DNA from: Klebsiella terrigena
Lineage (GTDB): Bacteria; Pseudomonadota; Gammaproteobacteria; Enterobacterales; Enterobacteriaceae
Direction of reading: 5' to 3'
DNA length: 64,000 nt
Assembly: GCF_006539725.1 (NCBI RefSeq)
Contig: NZ_BJNO01000024.1
Coordinates: forward strand, 32,106 to 96,105
The translations under genes were made by a program, and so were the position numbers. How positions within the stretch are numbered: position 1 is the first letter of the stretch; each line of letters opens with the position of its first letter. The notes under the pieces were generated by a model that saw nothing but the letters and a program-made list of their open reading frames with translations, was not told where the DNA came from and ran no database searches. Shown here piece by piece: positions 34,981-47,781 of this stretch.

Positions 34981-35409
34981 ATGCGTAACTACGATTTATC
35001 CCCGCTGCTGCGTCAATGGATCGGTTTTGACAAACTGGCTAATGCGCTGCAAACCGCCGGTGAAAGCCAGAGCTTCCCCCCTTATAACATCGAAAAAAGC
35101 GACGATAACCACTATCGCATTACCCTTGCGCTGGCCGGTTTCCGTCAGGAAGATCTGGATATTCAGCTGGAAGGGACGCGCCTGAGCGTGAAGGGCACGC
35201 CGCAGCAGGCGGAAAAAGAGACCAAGTGGCTGCATCAGGGGCTGATAAGCCAGGCCTTTAGCCTCAGCTTTACGCTGGCCGAAAATATGGAAGTCTCCGG
35301 AGCCACCTTCAATAACGGTTTGTTGCATATCGATCTCACCCGCAATGAGCCGGAAGCGGTCATCCCACAGCGGATTGCCATTAGCGAGCGTCCGGCGCTC
35401 GACAGCTAA
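34981..35409 (+). CDS. ibpB: Small heat-shock chaperone IbpB
   Basis: 142 residues, a paralogue of IbpA with the same start [19 protein letters not shown]. The alpha-crystallin domain is followed by the IAI-type C-terminal motif ([13 protein letters not shown]). Forms mixed oligomers with IbpA. Its own leader is probably temperature-sensing. Confidence 0.97.
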   Translation: MRNYDLSPLLRQWIGFDKLANALQTAGESQSFPPYNIEKSDDNHYRITLALAGFRQEDLDIQLEGTRLSVKGTPQQAEKETKWLHQGLISQAFSLSFTLAENMEVSGATFNNGLLHIDLTRNEPEAVIPQRIAISERPALDS

Positions 35410-35424
35410 TCTGACACCCTCATC

Positions 35425-35454
35425 AAAGCCCCGATCCGTCGGGGCTTTTTTTTG
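35425..35454 (+). terminator. ibpAB terminator
   Basis: AAAGCCCCGA (35425-35434) / TCGGGGCTTT (35439-35448) with T8. Confidence 0.9.
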
Positions 35455-35598
35455 CCCTGCAGCGTTGAAATGAGCGACAGAAAGAGCCTCTACGCACTTT
35501 CGATGACCCGCTGATTATTGTGCGCCAGGCTGCATACAGGCCCGGAGGCTTGGGCCATAATCCCTGTCATTACTAATGTTATTCACAGGGAAAATACG

Positions 35599-37260
35599 AT
35601 GAGTGATATAGCATTGACCGTCAGCGTTTTGGCGCTGGTTGCGGTTGTCGGATTGTGGATCGGCAATGTCAAAATTCGCGGCGTGGGTTTTGGCATTGGC
35701 GGCGTGCTGTTTGGCGGTATTATCGTCGGCCACTTTGTCGACCAGGCCGGCGTGACCCTCAGCGGCCCCATGCTGCACTTTATTCAGGAATTTGGCCTGA
35801 TCCTCTTCGTTTACACCATCGGTATCCAGGTCGGGCCGGGGTTCTTTGCTTCTCTGCGCGTCTCGGGGCTGCGGCTCAACCTCTTTGCCATCCTCATCGT
35901 TATTCTCGGCGGTCTGGTGACCGCGGTGCTGCATAAGCTTTTTAATATTCCGCTGCCGATAGTCCTCGGTATTTTCTCCGGGGCGGTCACCAATACCCCG
36001 GCGCTGGGGGCCGGGCAGCAGATCCTGCGCGACCTTGGCGTGCCGCTCGACGTGGTAGACCAGATGGGGATGAGCTATGCCATGGCCTATCCGTTTGGCA
36101 TTTGCGGCATTTTGCTCACCATGTGGCTGGTGCGCCTGTTCTTTCGCGTCAACGTCGACAAAGAGGCCCAGCAGTTTGATGAGAGCAGCGGTAACGGTCA
36201 TGCGCTGCTGCAGACCATTAACGTCCGCGTAGAAAACCCTAACCTGAATAATATGGCGATTCAGGATGTGCCGATGCTCAACAGCGACAGGCTGATCTGT
36301 TCGCGCCTGAAGCGCGATGAGCTGCTGATGGTCCCGGCTCCGGGCACGCTTATCCAGACCGGCGACCTTCTGCATCTGGTGGGGCGCCCGGAGGATTTAC
36401 ACAATGCGCAGCTGGTTATCGGCAAGGAGGTCTCCACCTCGCTCTCCACCCGCGGTACCGATCTAAAAGTTGAACGGGTGGTGGTGACCAGCGAGAAGAT
36501 CCTCGGCAAGAAAATCCGCGATCTCAACTACAAGCAGCGCTATGACGTGGTTATCTCGCGGCTTAATCGCGCCGGCGTGGAGCTGGTGGCCAGCAGCCAT
36601 GCCAGCCTGCAGTTTGGCGATATTCTTAACCTGGTGGGGCGCCCGGAGGCGATTGACGCGGTTGCCGCTGAGCTGGGTAACGCGCAGCAAAAACTGCAGC
36701 AGGTGCAGATGCTGCCGGTCTTTATCGGCATTGGTTTAGGGGTGCTGCTGGGTTCTATCCCGCTGTTTATTCCCGGTTTTCCCGTTGCGCTTAAGCTGGG
36801 CCTGGCCGGTGGGCCGCTGATTATGGCGCTGATCCTCGGACGAATCGGCAGCATCGGCAAGCTGTACTGGTTTATGCCGCCCAGCGCCAACCTTGCGCTG
36901 CGCGAGCTCGGGATCGTGCTGTTTTTGGCGGTGGTCGGCCTGAAGTCGGGCGGTGATTTTATCCTGACGCTGACCCACGGCGACGGCCTGAGCTGGATAG
37001 CCTACGGTATTTTCATTACCGCTATTCCGCTGCTGACGGTCGGGGTTCTGGCGCGAATGCTGCTGAAGATGAACTATCTGACCCTCTGCGGCATGCTGGC
37101 CGGTTCAATGACCGATCCCCCGGCGCTGGCCTTCGCCAACAACCTGCACGCCACCAGCGGTGCGGCGGCGCTGTCTTATGCCACGGTCTACCCGCTGGTG
37201 ATGTTTTTACGCATCATCACCCCGCAGCTCCTCGCCGTGCTGTTCTGGGGGATGAGCTAA
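35599..37260 (+). CDS. yidE: Putative transporter YidE (AspT/YbjL family)
   Basis: 553 residues, the same length as E. coli YidE. Two membrane halves (about 5-6 helices each) flank a cytoplasmic region with two RCK_C/TrkA-C domains (each ending [12 protein letters not shown] / [12 protein letters not shown]). The duplicated [12 protein letters not shown] and [12 protein letters not shown] motifs are the aspartate:alanine exchanger family signature. Substrate unknown. The start at 35599 is by homology. The last 54 bp overlap the convergent yidP. Confidence 0.9.
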   Translation: MSDIALTVSVLALVAVVGLWIGNVKIRGVGFGIGGVLFGGIIVGHFVDQAGVTLSGPMLHFIQEFGLILFVYTIGIQVGPGFFASLRVSGLRLNLFAILIVILGGLVTAVLHKLFNIPLPIVLGIFSGAVTNTPALGAGQQILRDLGVPLDVVDQMGMSYAMAYPFGICGILLTMWLVRLFFRVNVDKEAQQFDESSGNGHALLQTINVRVENPNLNNMAIQDVPMLNSDRLICSRLKRDELLMVPAPGTLIQTGDLLHLVGRPEDLHNAQLVIGKEVSTSLSTRGTDLKVERVVVTSEKILGKKIRDLNYKQRYDVVISRLNRAGVELVASSHASLQFGDILNLVGRPEAIDAVAAELGNAQQKLQQVQMLPVFIGIGLGVLLGSIPLFIPGFPVALKLGLAGGPLIMALILGRIGSIGKLYWFMPPSANLALRELGIVLFLAVVGLKSGGDFILTLTHGDGLSWIAYGIFITAIPLLTVGVLARMLLKMNYLTLCGMLAGSMTDPPALAFANNLHATSGAAALSYATVYPLVMFLRIITPQLLAVLFWGMS

Positions 37261-37974
37261 CGGGCTATCGAGGTGGACGCGGCGTAAGTGGTAGTCCACC
37301 TGATACTCGCTGGCGTTGCGAAACATAACGGAATAATTGAGAAATTCGCCGCTGTCGCTGTAGGAGAGCGAGGTGATGCGCAGCAGCGGCGTCTGCTCAG
37401 GGACATTCATCGATTTTGCCAGCTGCTTGTCCGCCAGCACCGGGGAGAGGCTCTCATAGTTACCGCTAATCGTTAGCCCGCACTCCTTCTCGATGTAGTC
37501 AAATTTTGACCCCTCGAGATGCACCAGCGACAGGTTACGAAACAGTTTGACCGGCATATAGCTGTCTTCCAGCATCAGGGACTTTCCGTCCACGTAGCGC
37601 ACGCGTCGTGAGAAATAGATCCGTTCGTTAATCTGAATCCGCAGCTGGCTGGCAATCGCGGGCGGCGCGGGCATCACCTCGAAAATAAGCACCTGGCTGA
37701 CCACCTCTTTCCCCTGCTGGCGCAGCACCTCGGCCAGGCCGGTCAGGTTGGTGGTTTCATGGTGCACGTCTTTGCGCGCAACGTAGGTGCCGCTACCGTG
37801 GCGACGCACCACCAGCCCCCAGTTCACCAGCAGGTCGATGGCTTTGCGAATGGTCATCCGCGCGACGCCAAACTCCTGCGCCAGCTTTTTCTCTCCCGGC
37901 AGCGGGCTGCCGATGTTGAAATCCGATGAATTGAGCCGTAAACGCAATCTTTCAGCAATAGATTTGTAGATCAC
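37207..37974 (-). CDS. yidP: GntR/HutC-family regulator YidP
   Basis: 255 residues. N-terminal winged helix ([25 protein letters not shown]) and C-terminal UTRA effector domain ([45 protein letters not shown]). The start is the GTG at 37974, chosen because GAGGT lies about 6 bp upstream and because it matches family N-termini. It is likely to control the divergent aglAB operon. Compared with E. coli YidP, the tail is extended and runs 54 bp into the yidE end. Confidence 0.88.
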   Translation of the reverse strand: MIYKSIAERLRLRLNSSDFNIGSPLPGEKKLAQEFGVARMTIRKAIDLLVNWGLVVRRHGSGTYVARKDVHHETTNLTGLAEVLRQQGKEVVSQVLIFEVMPAPPAIASQLRIQINERIYFSRRVRYVDGKSLMLEDSYMPVKLFRNLSLVHLEGSKFDYIEKECGLTISGNYESLSPVLADKQLAKSMNVPEQTPLLRITSLSYSDSGEFLNYSVMFRNASEYQVDYHLRRVHLDSPLAHPPEQHGEELRGDDA

Positions 37975-38092
37975 CAGTAGACCTCTATTCCCATAACAGA
38001 GGGGATTATCAAACCTCTGTTTCGTATTAAAAATCATTAAATTACATATGAATACGCTGACATTTTTGCAGGCTGGAAATGGGTAGCATTGT

Positions 38093-38126
38093 TGTTGTCT
38101 ATGTTTTATTCAAAAAGTAGACAACA
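38093..38126. promoter_or_regulatory. Split palindrome between yidP and aglA (candidate YidP operator)
   Basis: TGTTGTCTA (38093-38101) and TAGACAACA (38118-38126) are perfect inverted 9-mers separated by 16 bp. Each carries the GTCTA/TAGAC half typical of UTRA-type GntR operators. The remaining ~290-bp gap (37975-38272) also holds overlapping CCTCT/AGAGG repeats near the yidP start at 37983-38020. Confidence 0.5.
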
Positions 38127-38272
38127 TCGCCGTAATTAAAACCATGAAAGCGATCACGAATCGCACCGACATTGCATGTTTGATGACGGGTAAATTCCTA
38201 TTCTCGCTTTAGGCCGATACTCAAGATTAATAAGGCCACTAACCCTACTGGTTGTTAAATGAGGATTTTAAA

Positions 38273-41214
<2,942 letters not shown>

Positions 41215-41225
41215 TCCCTCCCTCT

Positions 41226-41254
41226 AACCGGCATCCGTTGGGTGCCGGTTTTCC
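41226..41254 (+). terminator. aglAB terminator
   Basis: AACCGGCA (41226-41233) / TGCCGGTT (41243-41250) with a short T4 tail. Confidence 0.6.
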
Positions 41255-41321
41255 CTCTTCCCCTGTTCGCGATAAATTACGCTATGCTGGTGCCTGGCCG
41301 TGGCACGAACAAGGAACCCTG

Positions 41322-41669
41322 ATGAAAATCTCCCGCGTCGGTGAAGCGCCGGATTACCGCTTTTCACTCGCCAATGAACGCACCTTTCTCGCCTGGATCC
41401 GCACGGCGCTGGGTTTTCTCGCCGCCGGGGTCGGCCTCGATCAGCTGGCGCCCGACTTTGCCACGCCGCTGATCCGCGAGGTGCTGGCGCTGCTGCTGTG
41501 CCTGTTTGCCGGCGGCCTGGCCATTTACGGCTATCTGCGCTGGCTGAGTAATGAAAAGGCGATGCGTCTGAAGCAGGATCTGCCCTATACCAGAACGCTG
41601 CTGGCGATCAGCATTCTGCTGATGATTGTGGTCGTGGTGGTGACGGGGCTGGTGCTCTACGGTGGATAG
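41322..41669 (+). CDS. yidH: DUF202 inner-membrane protein YidH
   Basis: 115 residues with three hydrophobic helices and the DUF202 N-terminal signature LANERTFLAWIRTALGF. Start at 41322 by homology. Overlaps yidG by 8 bp. Function unknown. Confidence 0.9.
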   Translation: MKISRVGEAPDYRFSLANERTFLAWIRTALGFLAAGVGLDQLAPDFATPLIREVLALLLCLFAGGLAIYGYLRWLSNEKAMRLKQDLPYTRTLLAISILLMIVVVVVTGLVLYGG

Positions 41670-42021
41670 GCGGCGGATGCGGCGGGAGCGCGACCCTGGC
41701 CTGCAGCCGGAGCGCACGTCGCTGGCCTGGTTTCGCACGCTGCTGGGCTACGGGGCGCTAATGGCGCTGGCTATCAAGCATAACTGGCACAGCGCGGGGG
41801 CGCTGTTCTGGCTGTCGATTGGCGTGCTGGCCGCGGTGGCCATTATTCTCTGGCGCTATACCCGCAGCCGCAACCTGATGGATATCAGCGAGAGCGATTT
41901 TGCACAATCCCGGGCGGTACGTGACAAATTTTTGATCTCCCTCGCAGTGCTTTCGCTGGCGTTAATGTTTGCTGTAACTCATCTACGGCAGATTGTTTTA
42001 TTCATTAAGGATGTGACATGA
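41662..42021 (+). CDS. yidG: DUF202 inner-membrane protein YidG
   Basis: 119 residues, GTG start inside the end of yidH. A basic N-terminus (DRRRMRRERDPGLQPERTSLAWFRTLLGYG) carries the same ER-T-LAWFRT signature as YidH, so the two are distant paralogues with three membrane helices each. Overlaps yidF by 4 bp. Function unknown. Confidence 0.88.
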   Translation: MDRRRMRRERDPGLQPERTSLAWFRTLLGYGALMALAIKHNWHSAGALFWLSIGVLAAVAIILWRYTRSRNLMDISESDFAQSRAVRDKFLISLAVLSLALMFAVTHLRQIVLFIKDVT

Positions 42022-42521
42022 CAGGACGTTGCCACAGGAGGAGTGCCGCAGAGAGAGAGCTGAAGGTACTGGACGTCAATATTTATCGCCATCACTGCCA
42101 GAGCCCGCAGCAATATTATCACCAGCTGCGCCAGCAGGGCGTTGCAGCGATTCGCCTGGTTCCACAGCTTCAGCCGCAAGATGCCGAGGCCTGGGGAGCG
42201 TTTCTGTGCGCGGTTTTTGCTATTTGGGTACGCGAAGATATCGGCCGGATGGTGATTTTTCCCTTTGAGAGCGCCCTGCGCGGCTGGTGTGGGGAAGCGG
42301 TGCGTCCCGCCGACGCGCCGGTCACGCCTGCGTGTCGCGACTGCCCGTGGCTGAGGCTTTGCGGCGGTGATTGCCCGCCGCTGAATGCGCAAAATAGCCC
42401 AAACCCGCTGTGCGCGGGTTATCGCCAGTTTTACAGCATGAGCGCGCCCTATATGCGCGTCATGCGTGACTTACAAAGCCAGCAGCGCTCGCCCGCCGAG
42501 CTGATGCCGCTGCTGCGCTGA
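42018..42521 (+). CDS. yidF: YidF, orphan SPASM-like iron-sulfur protein
   Basis: 167 residues. The C-terminal part has Cys106, Cys109, Cys115, Cys119 and Cys132, that is C-x2-C-x5-C-x3-C-x12-C. This is the SPASM auxiliary-cluster pattern of anaerobic sulfatase-maturing radical-SAM enzymes, but no radical-SAM core (CxxxCxxC) is present. E. coli YidF has been listed as a putative regulator; that is not evident here. It is translationally coupled to yidG, implying a joint role with two small membrane proteins. Confidence 0.8.
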   Translation: MTGRCHRRSAAERELKVLDVNIYRHHCQSPQQYYHQLRQQGVAAIRLVPQLQPQDAEAWGAFLCAVFAIWVREDIGRMVIFPFESALRGWCGEAVRPADAPVTPACRDCPWLRLCGGDCPPLNAQNSPNPLCAGYRQFYSMSAPYMRVMRDLQSQQRSPAELMPLLR

Positions 42522-42528
42522 CGGCGGG

Positions 42529-43857
42529 CTAGCGGCCCTTCGCCAGATACTGCGCCATTTCTTCTTCCGGCACCATGCCGCCGCCGGTGGCCCACACCAG
42601 GTGGGTGGCGTTCTGCATCTGCTCCGGGCTAAAGCCGTGCATTTGCTGGTACGCCGCGCTGGCGCACACGTGCTGCGGCCCGGCCATGCCCGCCAGCGCC
42701 GAAGGCTCGAGGCGGATATTCTCCGCCTGCGCCAGCCAGCCCAGCATGTCGTACATCGTCTGATCGTCGAGGGTATAGAGGCCATCCAGCAGGCGCTCCA
42801 TTGCCCGGCCGACGAATCCCGATGCGCGGCCAACGGCGAGCCCGTCGGCGGCGGTGAGGTTATCGATACCTAAATCCTGCACCGAAATCGCGTCGTGCAG
42901 TCCGGTATACACCCCGAGCAGCATGCAGGGAGAGTGGGTCGGTTCGGCGAAGAAGCAGCGCACGTGGTCGCCGAAGGCCAGCTTGAGGCCAAACGCTACC
43001 CCGCCAGGGCCACCGCCCACGCCGCACGGCAGATAGACGAACAGCGGATGGTCGGCATCGACCAGCCGGCCCTGCTGAGCAAACTGGGCCTTCAGACGCT
43101 CGCCGGCGACGGCGTAGCCGAGGAACAGCGTGCGCGAGTTTTCGTCGTCGATAAAGAAGCAGTTAGGGTCTGACTCGGCGGCTTTACGCCCCTGCTCAAC
43201 CGCTACGCCGTAATCCTGATCGTACTCCACCACCGTCACGCCGTGGCTGCGCAGCTTCGCTTTTTTCCACGCCCGGGCGTCGGCGGACATATGCACGGTG
43301 ACCTTAAAGCCGATGCGCGCGCTCATGATGCCAATCGACATTCCGAGGTTCCCGGTGGAGCCGACGGCGATGCTGTACTGGCTGAAGAACTGTTTAAATT
43401 CAGGCGTGAGCAGCCTGCTGTAGTCGTCAGCAGTGGTGAGCAGACCGGCTTCCAGCGCCAGCTTTTCCGCATGGGTCAGCACCTCATAAATGCCGCCGCG
43501 CGCTTTAATTGAGCCGGAGATCGGCAGATGGCTGTCCTTTTTCAGCAGCAGTTCTCCCGTCACCGGCTGCGCAAATTCCTGCTCCAGCCGCGCCTTCATG
43601 GCCGGGATTGCCACCAGCTCGGATTCAATAATCCCGCCGGTAGCCGCGGTTTCCGGGAAAGCCTGCGCCAGATACGGCGCAAAGCGCTCGAGGCGGGCGC
43701 GGGCGTCCCGGACGTCTTCGTCGGTCAGGCCGACGTAGGGTAAACCCTCGGCCAGGGTGGTGGTTGCCGGGTTAAACCAGGCGGTTTCTTTCAGGGCAAT
43801 CAGATCCTTCAGCAGCGGGAACTGGGCGATTAAAGTAGTCATGTCAGCGTTTTTCAT
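42529..43857 (-). CDS. dsdA: D-serine ammonia-lyase DsdA
   Basis: PLP enzyme that converts toxic D-serine to pyruvate and ammonia. 442 residues. PLP Lys118 is in SGSIKARGG, exactly as in E. coli; the glycine-rich phosphate loop is in GSTGNLGMS and GVGGGPGG. Second gene after dsdX, divergent from its activator dsdC. Confidence 0.96.
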   Translation of the reverse strand: MKNADMTTLIAQFPLLKDLIALKETAWFNPATTTLAEGLPYVGLTDEDVRDARARLERFAPYLAQAFPETAATGGIIESELVAIPAMKARLEQEFAQPVTGELLLKKDSHLPISGSIKARGGIYEVLTHAEKLALEAGLLTTADDYSRLLTPEFKQFFSQYSIAVGSTGNLGMSIGIMSARIGFKVTVHMSADARAWKKAKLRSHGVTVVEYDQDYGVAVEQGRKAAESDPNCFFIDDENSRTLFLGYAVAGERLKAQFAQQGRLVDADHPLFVYLPCGVGGGPGGVAFGLKLAFGDHVRCFFAEPTHSPCMLLGVYTGLHDAISVQDLGIDNLTAADGLAVGRASGFVGRAMERLLDGLYTLDDQTMYDMLGWLAQAENIRLEPSALAGMAGPQHVCASAAYQQMHGFSPEQMQNATHLVWATGGGMVPEEEMAQYLAKGR

Positions 43858-43874
43858 ATTACGTCTCTTGGCGC

Positions 43875-45212
43875 TCAGATGATGAAAGAAAGCAGGAACG
43901 TGCAGGCCAGTGCAAGTAAGGATGCGATAAATGTGGCCGTTGTATAGTATTTGAACGTCTCACTCAGGCTCGCTCCGCAGTATTGTTTGACCAGCCAGAA
44001 CAGGGAATCGGTGACGATCGTGCAGCCAATAGCGCCTGAACCGATGGCAATGGCGATGATCTCCGGACTCACGCCGGGATAAAGCGGCAGCATCGGGGCA
44101 ACGATGGCGGTTGCGCCCATCATCGCGACGGTGGCCGAGCCGACCGCCGCGTGCAGGATCAGCGCCACCAGCCAGGCCAGCAGGATGGGGTGCATATGCA
44201 GGTTCGACAGGATCACCGCCAGAGAGTCCGCCAGCCCGCTGGTTTTCAGTATCGCGTTGAACGCGCCGCCGGCGCCGATAATCAGCAGGATATTGGCAAT
44301 TGAACCAAAGCCGTTCTCGGTATGGGTTAGCAGGACGCTCATCCCGAGATTCTGACGGATGCCGAGAACGTAGTAAGCCACGAAGACGGCAATAAACATG
44401 GCGGTGATCGGGTTACCGATAAACTCCAGCAGCATGTACAGCGTGCCGCCCCTGGTCATATTCAGCTCGGCAACGGTTTTTACCAGCATCAGCGCGATAG
44501 GCAGCAGGATGGTAAAGAGCGTAGCGCCGAGCGACGGCAGCGTCTCTTCCTGACGGACTTCCAGGTTAGAAAACTCGGCGGGAACCGGCTTAAACGGCAG
44601 GCGGTTGCCGAGAAGTTTGAGGAACAGAGGACCGCCAACCAGCGAGGCCATCAGCCCGACCAGCAGGCCGTAGACGATAACCGTCCCGATATCGGCGCCG
44701 AGCTTATTGGCAACGAACAGCGCGGCCGGATGCGGCGGAACCACGCAGTGGACGGCCATCAGCGCGGTACACAGCGGAATCGCCAGCTTCAGCAGCGAGG
44801 TATGGGTCTTTTTGGCGATGGAGAAGGCCAGCGGGATCAGCAGCACGACGCCAACTTCCACAAACAGCGTAATCCCGCAAATCAGACCCACCAGCACCAT
44901 AATGACGTCAACCGATAGCCAGCGGCAGCGCTGGAGCGTCAGGCCGATACGCTCTGCGGCGCCGGAGACCTCCATCATTTTACCCAGGATGGTACCGAGG
45001 CCGATGACCGCGGCAAGGAAGCCCAGGGTTCCGCCTATTCCGCTCTCAATGGCGTTCACCATATCCAGCGGGCTCATCCCCATCATTGCGCCGACAAAAA
45101 AGCTGGCCAACAGCAGCGCCAGGAAGGGGTGAAACTTCAGTTTGACGATAGTTAACACGATCAGCACGATGCTTATCAGCAGCGTGCTCACAACCCAAAT
45201 CTGCGACTCCAT
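43875..45212 (-). CDS. dsdX: D-serine permease DsdX
   Basis: Gluconate-permease family importer, 445 residues, the same as E. coli, with about 12 membrane segments. The start at 45212 is chosen by homology ([12 protein letters not shown]) and leaves a 226-bp intergenic region to dsdC. Motifs such as [12 protein letters not shown] and [13 protein letters not shown] are typical of GntP-family carriers. It lies 17 bp upstream of dsdA. Confidence 0.95.
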   Translation of the reverse strand: MESQIWVVSTLLISIVLIVLTIVKLKFHPFLALLLASFFVGAMMGMSPLDMVNAIESGIGGTLGFLAAVIGLGTILGKMMEVSGAAERIGLTLQRCRWLSVDVIMVLVGLICGITLFVEVGVVLLIPLAFSIAKKTHTSLLKLAIPLCTALMAVHCVVPPHPAALFVANKLGADIGTVIVYGLLVGLMASLVGGPLFLKLLGNRLPFKPVPAEFSNLEVRQEETLPSLGATLFTILLPIALMLVKTVAELNMTRGGTLYMLLEFIGNPITAMFIAVFVAYYVLGIRQNLGMSVLLTHTENGFGSIANILLIIGAGGAFNAILKTSGLADSLAVILSNLHMHPILLAWLVALILHAAVGSATVAMMGATAIVAPMLPLYPGVSPEIIAIAIGSGAIGCTIVTDSLFWLVKQYCGASLSETFKYYTTATFIASLLALACTFLLSFII

Positions 45213-45438
45213 ACCCCACCTCGCCTGTGAATAATCTGTGCTTATTGAACAGAAAAACGCCACCGGCTGACAAACGATATAATTGGCTCTTCAGGTGAAT
45301 TAGATTGAATCAAATGAGTGATTAACGTCTAAAAATGGCGTTATTTTGCGTTATGGGTCACTTTTATTCATCTTTAAGGCGACGGTCGGCGGTCGTTTTC
45401 TTTACAATCAGCGCTGATTACATCGGGGGAGAAGCAGG

Positions 45439-46425
45439 ATGGATGCGCAACAAGAGAGGGGTAACCGGCTGCTCAACGGCTGGCAGCTGTCAAAGCTCTA
45501 TACCTTTGAGGTGGCCGCGCGGCACGAATCTTTTGCCCTGGCGGCGGAAGAGCTGTCGTTGACGCCCAGCGCGGTGAGCCACCGCATGAACCAGCTTGAA
45601 GAGGAGCTGGGTATTCAGCTGTTTGTGCGCTCGCACCGCAAGGTGGAGCTGACCCATGAAGGCAGGCGGGTGTTCTGGGCGCTGAAGTCATCCCTCGATA
45701 GCCTCAATCAGGAGATCCTGGACATCAAAAACCAGGAGCTGTCCGGCACCCTGACGGTCTACTCGCGGCCGTCGATTGCCCAGTGTTGGCTGGTTCCGGC
45801 GCTGGGCGACTTTACCCGCCGCTATCCATCGATCTCGCTGACCGTGCTGACCGGCAACGATAACGTCAATATGCAGCGTGCCGGCATCGACCTGGCCCTC
45901 TACTTTGACGATTTGCCGTCATCGCAGCTCAGCCACCACTTTCTGATGGACGAGGCGATTGTGCCGGTATGCAGCCCGGACTATGCCCGCCAGCATCAGC
46001 TGCAGCAGAATCCCGATAACCTCCAGCACTGCACGCTGCTGCACGATCGTCAGGCCTGGAGCAACGACTCCGGCACCGACGAGTGGTTTAGCTGGGCGCA
46101 GCAGTTTGGGATTAATATGCCGCAATCGTCGGGGATTGGCTTCGATCGTTCCGATTTAGCGGTGATAGCGGCGATGAACCACGTCGGCGTGGCGATGGGG
46201 CGTAAAAGGCTGGTGCAAAAGCGGCTGGAGAGCGGGGAGCTGATCGCGCCGTTTGGCGAAATGACGCTGAAATGCCACCAGCACTACTATGTGACCACGC
46301 TTCCTGGGCGCCAGTGGCCAAAAATCGATGCCTTTATCAACTGGCTGCAGAGCCGGGTGCAGCAGGATGGGGAGCCCGGGCAGGACGCTTCGCGCCCGAC
46401 CCGGAGAGCATCGCCGAAGCCCTAA
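45439..46425 (+). CDS. dsdC: D-serine operon activator DsdC
   Basis: 328-residue LysR-type regulator; N-terminal HTH in FALAAEELSLTPSAVSHRMNQLEEELG. The orthologue activates dsdXA with D-serine and cAMP-CRP. GGAG/GCAGG precedes the ATG. The C-terminus (DASRPTRRASPKP) is an extended basic tail not expected from the ~311-residue E. coli protein. The last 4 bp overlap the convergent emrD. Confidence 0.94.
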   Translation: MDAQQERGNRLLNGWQLSKLYTFEVAARHESFALAAEELSLTPSAVSHRMNQLEEELGIQLFVRSHRKVELTHEGRRVFWALKSSLDSLNQEILDIKNQELSGTLTVYSRPSIAQCWLVPALGDFTRRYPSISLTVLTGNDNVNMQRAGIDLALYFDDLPSSQLSHHFLMDEAIVPVCSPDYARQHQLQQNPDNLQHCTLLHDRQAWSNDSGTDEWFSWAQQFGINMPQSSGIGFDRSDLAVIAAMNHVGVAMGRKRLVQKRLESGELIAPFGEMTLKCHQHYYVTTLPGRQWPKIDAFINWLQSRVQQDGEPGQDASRPTRRASPKP

Positions 46426-47606
46426 ACCGGCTGCTGATGGCGGCTAAAGCGCGACGCCAGCGGCAGCCAGCACAGCATAATCAGCAGCCCCATCAGCATC
46501 ATCAGCAATCCGAGGCTGCCCTGGCCGGTCTGCGGCATCATGGCCGATAGCCAGGCCAGGACGCCGGAGCCGATATTCTGCAGGCCGCCAACCAGCGCGC
46601 CGGCGGTACCGGCGAGGAACGGGAACGGCTCCATTGCGCCGCTGGTTGCCAGCGGAAACAGCATTCCGGCACCGAAGAAGAACAGCGCGGCCGGCACCAG
46701 CAGCGTCCAGACGGTCATGACGCCCATCAGCCCCGGGATCCACATCATAATTCCCGCCAGCAGGCAGCAAATCACCGATTGCCACATCAGCGTCGGGAAA
46801 CGCTTGTTCGGACGCCCGGCGAACCAGGCGCCGAAGAAGGCTGCCGGGATCGGCAAAATAAACAGGATACTGACCGCCATGCTGCTCAAGCCCAGCACGG
46901 CGCCCATCAGCACGCCGGAGCAGGCCTCAAAAACGGCAATTCCCGCGAGGCCGCCAACCAGCATCAGCAGATAGCAGTTGAACGCGCCGTTGCCGAAAAG
47001 CGTTCTGTAGCTGGTGGAGAGGCGGGTTCGCGGCGCGCCGGCCGGGCGGGTTTCCGGCATCCAGCGCGCCATGCTGAAGGTTACCACGGCGCACAGTACC
47101 AGCAGGAAGGCGTAGCAGGCGCGCCAGCTCCAGAGGGTATTGAGGATCCCGCCAAGCAGCGGTGCCAGCAGCGGGCTGACCAGAATACCCATATTCAACA
47201 GGCTGTTGGCGTGCCTTAGCTGCGCGCCTTCGTACAGATCGCGCGGCAGGGTTCGTGCCATGACGCCACCGACGCCGGTGCCCATGCCCTGGATCGCGCT
47301 GGCGACAATCAGCACCGTCAGGCTATGGGTGGTGATGGCAACCAGCGTCGCCAGCATAAAGATAGACATGCCGACCAGAATAACCGGGCGTCTCCCCACG
47401 CGGTCGGACAGCGGCCCGTAAAAGAGCTGCGATACGCCGTAGGTCAGCAAATAGGCCGCCATCACGCTCTGCACGGCGCCCTCGCGGGCGTTGAGCGAGA
47501 CGGCCATGTCGGCAATGGCCGGAATATATATGGTCTGCGCCATCTGGCCAACGGCCACCAGCACGACCAGCATCAACAACAAATTGAAGTTCTTATGCCG
47601 TTTCAT
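46422..47606 (-). CDS. emrD: Multidrug efflux MFS transporter EmrD
   Basis: 394-residue, 12-helix DHA1-type drug exporter. Motif A loop GPLSDRVGRRPVIL and motif C-type region MGILVSPLLAPLLGGIL are visible. The E. coli protein exports uncouplers and amphipathic compounds. Confidence 0.94.
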   Translation of the reverse strand: MKRHKNFNLLLMLVVLVAVGQMAQTIYIPAIADMAVSLNAREGAVQSVMAAYLLTYGVSQLFYGPLSDRVGRRPVILVGMSIFMLATLVAITTHSLTVLIVASAIQGMGTGVGGVMARTLPRDLYEGAQLRHANSLLNMGILVSPLLAPLLGGILNTLWSWRACYAFLLVLCAVVTFSMARWMPETRPAGAPRTRLSTSYRTLFGNGAFNCYLLMLVGGLAGIAVFEACSGVLMGAVLGLSSMAVSILFILPIPAAFFGAWFAGRPNKRFPTLMWQSVICCLLAGIMMWIPGLMGVMTVWTLLVPAALFFFGAGMLFPLATSGAMEPFPFLAGTAGALVGGLQNIGSGVLAWLSAMMPQTGQGSLGLLMMLMGLLIMLCWLPLASRFSRHQQPV

Positions 47607-47781
47607 GTCGATGAATACTTTGTGAGTAGAGGTAAATTAAGAATATGTGACTGGCACATACCGTAAACGATGGAGGAATCTACCACATAAAAATGACAGA
47701 ACAACCACCTGGCGGCGATTGTCGGGGAATCAAAGGCAGGTTTTGTAAACAATAATCGGCAACTAATGTTGCCATGATCCG

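Noticed and set aside
35579..35587. Perfect DnaA box TTATTCACA upstream of yidE
   Set aside because: An isolated 9-mer is expected by chance in a window of this size, and there is no supporting context.
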